From Hordeum vulgare subsp. vulgare (Eukaryota > Streptophyta > Magnoliopsida > Poales > Poaceae): 64,000 bases of DNA. Below the pieces are notes generated by a model. That model did not search any database and was not told the origin of the DNA. It saw only the letters and a list, made by a program, of their open reading frames with translations. The stretch is from assembly GCF_904849725.1 (NCBI RefSeq), contig NC_058518.1, forward strand, positions 216,454,741-216,518,740, written 5' to 3'. Position numbers and translations under genes: made by a program. This document shows, piece after piece, positions 10,431 to 19,132 of the stretch (its first letter is position 1; each line of letters starts with the position of its first letter).

Positions 10431-11316
10431 TGGTCAGAATCGGGGCTCCGTAGTCCCAGAAAGGTTCGAACACTCTGGTGTGCTCGCTCTCCACCCTGTT
10501 TTGCCTCACAACTTCTTAGAGACAATGTGATGGCTCGAGCTCAAGATGACAAACAAGAACAAACGCACAGTTTTACCCAGATTCAGGCCACCTTGCAGTG
10601 TAAAACCCTAGTCTTGCATGTCTAGATTGCTTGCGGGATAGGGAGCGAGTACAAGGTGGGTTGTTGCCCTAATCGAGTCCGTGTCCTTTGCTGCGGAGGC
10701 TGGGCCTCCCTTTTAAACAGGCCCCGGTCCCCTTCTTCCCAAAACACAAGACAGGAATGGTTCTCACAACGGCCGTTTCGATAGGGGACATGACTGCAGT
10801 CCACCTTGAGAAAGGTGGTCTTCTCCTACCAAAGCTCTTCGTTGTGACGTACTGGTGGGCTCGGGGGTGACCTCCATCCTGCCAAGCCCCCAGCCTTGGT
10901 CCTCTTGCACCGGATGGGAAGCCTTTGGTCGTTGCTTTGGGAGCCCTCCAGCTAGCCCCGCTCCCTAGCACAAAAGTGGAAAGCCTCTTTGTTCGTGCCT
11001 ACTAGAACCGCTCATGCGCCACTTGTGCAGTCTGCATCACCCAAGTGAAGACGCTGGGTCACGAGACCCTGCCTAGTCGCCCTTGACGAGCCTGCCCCGC
11101 GAGGGCCTCAGGGGTGGCCTCGGGATGCGCCCATGTAGCGAGCGGCCTCGCGCGGTACTCGACATCGACCCTCTGGCAGATGCCTCGTGAGGCAAGGGTC
11201 CCTGCAAGGATTCTACTTGCTAGGCCCACTGCTAGGCCAAATCTGGCCTGTGTTGCGCATTGCACCTGGGCCACACGCCGATGGGCCTTGGTACCCCTGG
11301 TCTGAGGGGCCCGACA
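10431..11316 (-). repeat. 3' LTR of T2
   Basis: 886 bp, read on the minus strand from TGTCGGGCCC (11316) to TCTGACCA (10431). Homologous throughout to the T1 LTR at 5574-6464. The TATA site has decayed to TTTAAAAG near 10711. The preceding PPT identifies it as the 3' LTR. Confidence 0.8.
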
Positions 11317-11331
11317 GTAGCCCCCGAGCCC
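11317..11331 (-). other. Polypurine tract of T2
   Basis: On the minus strand GGGCTCGGGGGCTAC lies immediately before the LTR start TGTCGG. The matching position in T3 (59485-59499) reads GGACCCGGGGGCTAC. Confidence 0.75.
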
Positions 11332-11828
11332 GCGTTGTGCATGACTCCGCCTGTTGGGAGGGCGAAGCGACGCGGGCAACCATGTTCTATGGTCCAGGCT
11401 CGACCCGTGGCACCTGGCAGGTCACGAGGCTCTTCTCCTTCCCGCAACGCTTTGGGAAGCACTCCAAGTGAGTTGACGTTAAGCCTGGACGTAGCATCGG
11501 CCGTCATTGCTCCTCTCTGACTAATGTCGCTCCCTTGTGCCGTCTTTCTCGCATAAGATTGCTCACGGGCCCGCAGCACACGCGGAGTGGCCCGTTGTGG
11601 GAACGAGGCGACCCAATCCATAACCGTCCACGGGCCAGGCATGGCATGTGCCACTTTACGAAGCACTTGTCGCCTCCACTTCCCATGTCGCCTCAGGAAT
11701 TGTGCTCATGCAAGTCGTCACACTAGAGGGGCGGAGCCTCCACCACACAGTTTCTCATATCTTCCTTCCTCCTGTGCTGATCCATCATTCTTTTGCAAAC
11801 GTCGCCTTCTCCCCCTTTTCCTCTTCCC

Positions 11829-13101
11829 ATGGCGGCCATGACGAAAGCCTCAAGCGTTGAAGCACACACAAGGCCTTCGGAGCCGAAGCCGACCCAAATG
11901 CGATAGTGTTGGGCTACCAGCGACACGTATGTGCGCCACCACCATTGCTGTCCCTTGCGTACCTTGTGTGGCCCGATGAATCTGATTGCCGAACTTTCGA
12001 GTGGGCCAACACCCAAGAGGCGTCGGGATGCCCTGCTGGGGGCGTCCTCTCATGCTCCACCTTGTTGTGAGGCACGTGCCTCCGCGCTTGGCTAACAAGG
12101 CCCAAAGAATCCGCGGCACCCTTCGAGGCGATAAGAGGGCCCTACGGGTGCACAGCCCAGGCCATCGCATCCACCTCTGTGAGCACCTAGCATGAATAAG
12201 ATCTGGCCCTCAGGGAGACGACCATAATTGAGTGGGAGGCACACGTGGCCCTCCGTGAGCGGGAGGCTTCCTGGACCGTCTTTGATCAGGTGGTAGAGCG
12301 CGAGTGTCTCGAGGCCCTGGAAGGGCACGTTCTCGCGAAAGAGGCCATCCTCGAGGAAGTGCATCATTAAGCCCTTGCCAATGTGGACGCGAGGGTGGCT
12401 CCAGAGCGGGAGGCCGCGCTGGAGGAGTATCATGACGAGCTGGCCCAACAGGAGAACCGCCTCCACCTCAGGTGTGACGCGCTCCAGGAGGAGGTGAGCG
12501 TGCTCACGGCCCAGCTACAGGAAGTCCAAGCCGCTCTCCAGCCCGCCCTCACGAGTGAGGAGGGCACTAAGGAGGAGTTGGTGTTGCTTCAGGCCAAGTT
12601 GGCGAAGCCGCCGATGTCCCGCACGCGGCCAGGGACGACGCGACGCATGTGCGGATAATGGAGGCACAGTGCGCCAAGCAGTTTCTCGGGCTCATCCATC
12701 GCACGAGTGGTGTGCTTTGCCGCTTCATCGAGGATGCCCCGGCGCTGCCGCGCGTGCATGGCGATAGAGGATACCTCGACTTCTTCCTCAAGGTGGCAGA
12801 GGCACTGGAATCGGGCATTTCCAAGGTGGACGAAGACATCAAGTCTAGCATTTGCGCCCTTCTGGACAGCCTGCTAACGCGCTTCTTCTCCAACCTGCAC
12901 TGCCACGACCCTGCATTCCACATGTCTTGCATGATGGAATCCGTTCCTGCAGAGCTCCGGAGCTCCCTCAGGGACGAGGAGCGCGAGCATGTGGAGTCCC
13001 TGGCCCGGCGGTTCATCCAGGCGGCACCCTGCGAGGAGAGTGGCAGCCTTGGCACTGGAGCCTTCGAGAGCCAAGAAAATGACAATGCCTCCTCCGCTTA
13101 G
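11829..13101 (+). pseudogene. Antisense coiled-coil protein gene of T2 (Transposase_28-like C-terminus)
   Basis: The start at 11829 gives MAAMTKASSVEAHTRP, soon broken by stops. From about 12190 a long charged Glu/Gln/Leu/Ala coiled coil is readable, with a stop near 12367 and a frameshift near 12640. The last 150 codons (12649-13101) are intact: QFLGLIHRTSGVLCRFIED, GDRGYLDFFLKVAEAL, FFSNLHCHDPAF, EHVESLARRFIQAA. This resembles the C-terminal part of the 'putative gypsy type transposon' proteins common in grasses. It lies antisense between PPT and B3 gene. Extra antisense ORFs are known in Tat-lineage Gypsy elements; the function is unknown. Confidence 0.6.
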
Positions 13102-13590
13102 GCTTTCCTATCCCTTTCCTATTGCATGAAGAATCCGTTGGCCCTAGGAGGGCGTCAGACATTATGTAATATATTTTTTCCTTAAGTAGTAGTTTCCTAT
13201 TATGCTTGGTGTGCCTTCGTTCCTTCCGCGAGATCTTCCGTTTTCCTTGGTTTGATTCCTGCGCTCTGGTTGGTGGGGTCTCATAGCATGCGGCTCCCGA
13301 GGCTCCCATCCTTGACGTGCGTTAGGGGCCTCGGGACGAAATCCCCCGAGCACTTCTTATTACTTGCCCTTACCTGGCTAGGCCATTGCTTCGCGTTCCC
13401 TTGGCCATCCTACCCCACGAGGTCATTGGAGGTAGCTCCCCGCGGGGGCACCGTGAGAGCCCCGACGATAGTTGCTTGCGGAACACCCTCGTGAGGGCCT
13501 TGTCCATGCGACTTGGTGGTGGGCCGATCCCAAGCCGCGACATATATCGCGGGGTCACGAGTAGACATTCCTGGTCTTCCCCAAGCCCGC
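13102..13590 (+). other. Spacer between the two antisense ORFs of T2
   Basis: It begins with an AT-rich stretch (TAATATATTTTTTCC near 13168-13182) that may be the 3' end of the coiled-coil unit. GC-rich sequence without a recognisable ORF follows, up to the B3 upstream region. Confidence 0.4.
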
Positions 13591-13889
13591 AGGCCTAGCA
13601 GAGCACCCCGCGGACATGCAATGGGCGCGCTTCACACGGCGAGGGGAATTGGGATGGTGCGGGCCCCCACCGTGTGAGAGTCGAGTGCGACACGTGGCGT
13701 GCGATGGGACGTGGGGCGCTCCCACTCCCCCGTGACGCTTCGGCAACCGTCGTGTACTGACATAAAGCCTGCGCACGGTGCGGGGCCATAATTGCCCCCA
13801 TTAATCTTCTGCCCACTGAATGCCGGCAAGGAGGCGCGGGTTGAACACCCACTTGGAGGACCCATGTAAGGCAAGGGAAGACAATGCAA

Positions 13890-14593
13890 TAGAGAGAATG
13901 TAGTGATGAGGGAAGCGGACGCACCTCAGCCGGCGAGGGGAAGGGGCCGACCCCGTGTGCCCATCGCCTCGCTTGAGGCACCTCTCCAGGGATGCAGGCA
14001 CTCCCCACCGGCGGCCCGTGTTGGTCCAAGGAGCCTGTCAGGGGCCCTGTTCATGGGCGCGGGCACAGTGGATGAGACGGCCATGAACAGGGCCAGCGAT
14101 ACGGCACAGAAGCCCGGCCTCATAGGTCAGGAAGTCGCTCCGTCGACACGGCACGCAAGTTCATCGTACAAATGGAGGGAAGGCCTCGCACATGGCTTGG
14201 GCTCCCGCGCTCTTTCGCATAGGAGATGGAGGAGCACATCCCTTGGGCCTGTGGCTGCATCCAGACGGATGCTATAATGGGCCTACCTGGGTGGCGACGG
14301 AGCTCAACTCCCTTGACTTCATGTTCTTGAGGTGTGGGTGGAAATCATTCGCCCTTGCCCAGGGCTTGCAGGAAGGGCACGTCCTCCACTTCAGGTTTGA
14401 CGGGGCCGCCACGCTCTTTATGAAGGCCTTCCGGGGCGCCGACATTATCCTAGACTACTGTGTGGAAGGTGAAGAAGTGATAGGAGCAGCCCTTCCGGCA
14501 CCAATGGCAGCGACAACTCTTCCTCAAGGGGGAGCGGGGGCGACAATGACTCTTATGGTCCCCGGGCGCACACATCAAAGAGGATGGCTATGA
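13890..14593 (+). pseudogene. B3-domain gene, antisense in T2
   Basis: Second B3 copy. The N-terminal half is split across frames: KFIVQMEGR and LPRSFA then a stop, near 14160-14226. From 14192 an open frame continues to 14593 with PTWVATELNSLDFMFLRCGW, KSFALAQGLQEG, LHFRFDGAA and LFMKAF, the same order of B3 strands as in T1. Upstream 13713-13815 is homologous to 10300-10400 in reverse. The TATA-like site has become CATGTAAGG. Frameshifts make it a pseudogene. Confidence 0.65.
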
Positions 14594-14761
14594 GTAAGCG
14601 TGCGCGACGCCAGCATTCAGGTCCCGCGCGGTGGTGCTTCGAGAGCCCGATCTTCCCTCTCTTGCATTGTCTTCCCTTTCGTGTAATCCAACATGCTCGC
14701 CCCGTGGGGGCGTGTCAAAAAAGGGCTTATGTCAAGCTTCAAATCGAACGTTATTTTCGAA

Positions 14762-14767
14762 AATAAA
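14762..14767 (+). terminator. Poly(A)-signal-like site of the T2 B3 unit
   Basis: AATAAA in CGAAAATAAAC, about 170 bp after the B3 stop, matching the T1 site. Confidence 0.45.
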
Positions 14768-15287
14768 CTTCTCCCTCGTACTCTTTGTTGAGCTTGAACG
14801 CTCTCTGGGGTTATCCCGACGCTTCGTGGTGCTAAGGCCTAGCCCCCGAGCGTGGGTAAGAGGACTCCCGAGGCACCGTGCTCAGGGGCTCACCTTCAGC
14901 GCGTGAGCCTCTTACGCGAGGGGTTGCTGCTGGCCGGGCCCGCCTCACAAGGCCCCTTGAGGGCAGTCCAATAAAGAAAACGCTTTGTCCCGAAGGGTAT
15001 GCGCTTTCCCAGTTGCATTTGGGCATTACGCGGAAGTATAGGCCCCAAGGGCCTTGGCACGCTCACGCACGTGTGGGAATGCGTGCGTGCCAGAACCCAA
15101 TTTTCTGACTTCCCAACGCCGCCGGGACAAACCCACGGAGAGGCACCATGCCCAGCCCCCATGAGTGTGAGTCCTAAGGTAAAGCTAGCAGGTGCGTGTC
15201 GCTGGGGGAAACCCACGGTTGCTGAACTAAGGGCTTTCCACCCTAAGGTGGTGCGCCCGCCTGGGGCATTATTCATCGTCTTCTCCC

Positions 15288-16040
15288 CAGCACAATGCAT
15301 GGGGCTTCCACTAGGCATGGGCATGGTAAGAAGAGAGAAAACCAATGAAACTCCTCAAAATCCAGAAGACCAAGACCTTCATTAAAACCTGAAGCGGACT
15401 TGTTTACAAGCTCAAAAAGGGGAGGTGCAGTTGCCATGTCCAGCACGAGTCAGCCTAGTGGGCTAATTTACAAGTCAAAAAAGCAGGGAAGAAAAGTGGT
15501 TGCCGTATCCAGTACGGGTCAACCAAGAAAGAAATGTGGCTACCGTGTCCAGAACGAGTCAACCTAAAAGAAGTGTGGCTGCCGTATCCAGCACGGGTCA
15601 GCATGGGGTTAGTTGCGGCCCGCGGGACATCTTCTTCGATCGTTCCCCAAGCGAGATGCAAGGGGTTTCCACTTGGGTGTGGTTATAGTCGCGGTTCGAT
15701 AGTCATTCCACCAGCGTGAAGCATAGGTACTTCCACTTGGGCATGGGCGGGAGCCCTCCACCGAGTCTACAATGCGTCTCGTCGCGGGCTTCCACTTAGG
15801 AGGCACCGGGCGTATACATCCCACTCATTCTTACATGAGAGTGTCATGGCTAAACTTCCGGATGTGGTGAATGCTACGGGTGTTAGGCACCGGGCTCCCA
15901 CCCTCCGTCTCTAGGCACGCGCCGCCAGGCCTAGACATATTAGAGCTCCTGAAGGGGCCCTTCCACCCTCTGTCTCTAGGCGTGCGGCGCGAGACTTGGA
16001 GACATGGGTGCTCCTGAAGAGGACCTTCGTCTCTCCATCT
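15288..16040. repeat. Tandem repeats of T2
   Basis: Three intermixed arrays: units around CTTCCACTTGGGC at about 15310, 15665, 15735 and 15790; four units around GCCGTATCCAGCACGGGTCA at 15427-15605; and two units around CTGTCTCTAGGCGTGCGGCG at 15899-16025. T3 carries related units (CATAGGGTTTCCACTAGGCG at 62080). Confidence 0.65.
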
Positions 16041-17200
16041 GTCTACACCGGTTCCCCGGGAGGGTGTAACTCTAAGGACCTGTAACAGCCCGAAACTGAC
16101 GCTCGAGAAGATTCCTTTTTTATTTTGTTATCGTCCTGTGATTTATTTGGTAGTTGCATTCATCATCGCATCATTCGCATCATGCACATTGCATCGGCAC
16201 TCTGTTGTCGTCATTTTTCAAATCTTGCATCCATTATTAGTTGACGGTTCTCTTCATTTTTGTCGTCGACCGTCTCGGGACCAATCACACACGCACGCAC
16301 CCGCGACATCCTTAAAATATTGTTTTTAAAAGTGTGTATAAAATTGTCTCGGAATGGGTTAAAAGTTTGTGTGTGGTCTTAATATAGTGTAGGTAGGCCG
16401 CCTACCAAATTTCATTGTAATCGGAGTTCGTTTGATATCCAAATTGTTAAACCTATAGCGGCACTATAGCTAGTTTAATTGTGGGGTGTTTCGGTGTTTT
16501 AAAAATCTTGCCACACGCCGCAAACATCCCTCTCTTCTCAGGCTGAAATCCGCGTAGCCACCAGCCACCACAACCTCCCATCTCCTCTCTCCTCAATGGC
16601 GTGTCCCGCGAGGCTCAAAGCCGACCCTCACTGGGCCCGGGTCGGGCCGCCGCCGCATGAGCTCCCCCGTGCCCGAGCCCCGCTCCCACTGGCTCCCTCC
16701 AACCTCGCCCCATCACCTCTGCGGTCGCCGACGACCGCCAGAACATCGCCGGAGCTCTACAACAAGATGCGCAACCTATCTATCCTCCCTTCTCCTCCTT
16801 ACCCATCTCCCTAATATCCTTTGTCTCCCTGCAGAGATCCGCCATGGCCGCCTGAGTCAAGTTGCTCCGATGCTGGCGCTGCCAAGCCCTATCGCTGCTG
16901 GGATGGACTCCCCATGTCCGAATTTGAAGGACCCCTGACCAGAACTGCCTCTCATTGCCCCTCGTCGGAGCTCCAGGTCCCGCCGGGAACCGCCGCTAGT
17001 GCGCTCGCCTCTGTACGCGAGGGAGACGAGGCTCGACTGTGCCTTCAAGCTCCCGGTTGGGCCTCCTCCGCATGGGCTCCAGCCTAGCTTAGGCCGTGCC
17101 TCGCCTCGCCTCCACCTCCAGCCATGTGAGCCTTCCCCCATCCCCCCCATAGGCCCATCCTACCCCGCGCCTCAACCGGCCCACTCGGACTGAAGCCCAA

Positions 17201-17209
17201 AAGGTGAGC
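17201..17209 (+). other. Splice-donor-like site in the outer Sukkula-like LTR
   Basis: AAG/GTGAGC marks a sharp change from GC-rich to AT-rich sequence, 1123 bp from the LTR start. The inner LTR has the same AAG/GTGAGC at 37413-37405, 1139 bp from its start. Confidence 0.4.
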
Positions 17210-18576
17210 AACACACGATTTGCACTATACCTCGCCCAAGGGCGCTAGTTATTACCTCTCTCCCACTTCTGTTTTGGCCCCTAGCCAAATTCTGCCTCGG
17301 TTAAAAGAATTACATTGTGCGATTCAAACCAATTCCCATGGATTTTAATAATTACAGAAAAAATCATGTTTTGAAGTGGCTATAATTAAATAACCATGCA
17401 TCATATGTAAAAACTTTACGTATGTAGAATGTTCAGAATTTTGTGTAGATTATTTATATTCCACTTTCATGCATGTTAAAAATATTTAAACGTGATGTTT
17501 GCATTGTTTTGTGTGATACCATATAAAATGTTTTTATTCCTAGCAAAATAACCGTGTGTGGGATTTAAAAACTTTATACATGAAAAATGCTTAGAATTTT
17601 GTGTAGTTTCACAATGTCCAACTCAAACATGTGATCAAAATGTTTAAACTTGTTGTTTAATTAAATTTGCATAGATGCCATGTTGAAATGATTTAATTCA
17701 TATTTAATTAACCGTATATCTGATTAAAATTATCCACGTATGTAACTTGGCTATAAAAATGTGTAGAATAATGTGATGGCATTTATTTTGCTCTTTAACA
17801 AACTCTAAAATTGTGTATAGGCATAACAGTACCGAATCTAAATTTGCATATGGGGACTTTTCAGAATTGTTATTTGTTGTTCCGGCCTTATTTAAACTTG
17901 TCCAGAATTTCATGTAGTTCCATAATATCTTGTTCATACATATTTTAACATGCTTGTGGCTCTCATTTGCGTACATTTTGCATTCATGGCATATCATGTT
18001 GTGTTGCTCATATCTTTTAGACCGTAGCTCCGTTTTAGATGATCTATATATGTAAATCGACTACAATGGCGTGTAGAATCACGTGGTCCACTTCATTTTG
18101 TTGTTTAACAAATAATAAATATGTTTAGTTCAGATCTAGGTCAATTTCTAAATTAACATATGGGGTCATTTTGGAAATGCTATATGTTGTTTCCGACCCC
18201 ATTTAAAATGCCTAGATATATATTTTATTTTTGCTTCACCTCTTGCCAAGTTTAACAACATTTTATATTGTCGTGTACCTAAACGAGAGTGAACTGAGTA
18301 ATTCACTATGCAGTTTCGTCAATATACAACTCGTTGCATATTGAGCGTCATTTAATGTGTACTAATAAATTGTTGCGCTTTGTCGTGTCGTGCATAATTA
18401 AATGGACATGCATCTTATTTGATTGTGCATCTTGTCATGAACATGTATGGTGTTATCATGTGTTGATTGTTGCTCTGGATTCTTTCTTCTCGACCGAGTT
18501 CCGAACCCCTTCGTCGACTGCATTTGTTCGTCGGCTTCACGGATTCGTTCTTCTTCCAAGGTGGATCACATGCAAG

Positions 18577-18699
18577 ATGATCATTTCTCTAGATACCATT
18601 ACTGTCATTGCCATGCTAGTTGTGTTGTTTCTTTCACTGTGTATCGCTGCCTACCACGTGTTTATTAAGCCTCCAAACATTCCCATGAAAAGCCTCTAA
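18577..18699 (+). CDS. Short hydrophobic ORF in the outer Sukkula-like LTR
   Basis: 40 codons beginning MIISLDTITVIAMLVV and continuing FLSLCIAAYH, one predicted membrane-spanning segment of about 20 residues. The frame is open upstream to 18334. The inner LTR (35321-35434, -) encodes the same peptide with mostly conservative changes, and 42272-47144 has a related one. No known family recognised; whether it is translated is unknown. Confidence 0.4.
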   Translation: MIISLDTITVIAMLVVLFLSLCIAAYHVFIKPPNIPMKSL

Positions 18700-18986
18700 C
18701 CACAACACATCCTAGCAAAACCTTGTTTGGCTACGTTACTGTTTTCTTAGCCTTCTAATAGCATTCCTAGTTGTAGGTGTCGTTGCTTCAATGTGAAAAC
18801 ATGGGTTTCATGTTATATCACCATATTATTCCTATTGAATTTAATGCACCTATATACTTGGTTAAAGGTGGAAGGCTTGGCCTTCTAGCCTGGTGTTTTG
18901 TTCCATCTTTGCCGCCCTATTTACTTGTGTACCGGTATTATGTTCCATAATTGAGCACTCCTAAAATGCTTGGGGTTTTATGGGGA

Positions 18987-19132
18987 TGTAACGTCCAAGA
19001 TGTGATCCTATCCTTATTTTGGAATGAGGGCCTCGACAGGGATAGAAGCGCATCTCGTCGTTTCACAAGAATGGATATCGTTACAAGTACATGTAATGAA
19101 AAGATGAGTATATGGAATTGGCTTACACTCGC
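18987..19132 (-). mobile_element. Inner Sukkula-like solo LTR, 3'-end piece
   Basis: The last 146 bp of a minus-strand LTR. On the minus strand it ends ACATCTTGGACGTTACA, resembling the published Sukkula LTR end. The left flank GGGGA (18982-18986) is repeated as AGGGA at 38550-38554 after the other LTR end. It is split from its main part by a Copia insertion. Confidence 0.75.

Larger units (their letters stand above)
7990..16079. repeat. Large imperfect inverted repeat (T1 arm against T2 arm)
   Basis: The left arm, about 7990-10430, matches the reverse complement of the right arm, about 13600-16079. It covers tandem repeats, B3 3' UTR, B3 gene and B3 upstream region. The spacer holds the T2 LTR and the coiled-coil ORF. 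The arms are diverged, with base changes and indels throughout. Insertion of T2 into T1 in opposite orientation explains it. Confidence 0.8.
10431..16080 (-). mobile_element. GC-rich Gypsy element T2 with two antisense ORFs, 3' part
   Basis: Minus-strand relative of T1. From left: 3' LTR (10431-11316), polypurine tract (11317-11331), antisense coiled-coil ORF (+), antisense B3 gene (+), tandem repeats. It is cut at 16080 by a Sukkula-like LTR (candidate target duplication GGACC at 16076-16080). The LTR end abuts the B3 upstream region of T1 at 10430, marking the insertion point. The 5' half lies beyond the window. Confidence 0.7.
16081..18986 (+). mobile_element. Sukkula-like giant LTR (outer), left part
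   Basis: It starts TGTAACAGCCCGAAACTGAC directly after T2 and continues at 38550-39603 beyond a nested insertion. Homologous to the minus-strand LTR at 33894-38549 and, more distantly, to 42272-47144. Features in order: GC-rich block (about 16550-17203), donor-like AAG/GTGAGC, AT-rich block (17204-18480), short hydrophobic ORF. Family name inferred from LTR length and the terminal sequence of the related copy at 18987. Confidence 0.7.

Noticed and set aside
10412..10431. PBS-like GCGCGACATGCGG after the T2 LTR, which would make it a 5' LTR of the left-arm B3 unit
   Set aside because: The sequence is the B3 upstream region of T1, since it aligns with GTGCGACACGTGG in T2 near 13680. The PPT on the other side shows that the LTR is a 3' LTR.
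16596..17193. Pro/Ala-rich ORFs that look like a small plant gene
   Set aside because: They are in the GC-rich block of a Sukkula-like LTR; the amino-acid composition follows GC content, and the frames are not obviously conserved with the inner LTR copy (37411-37960).
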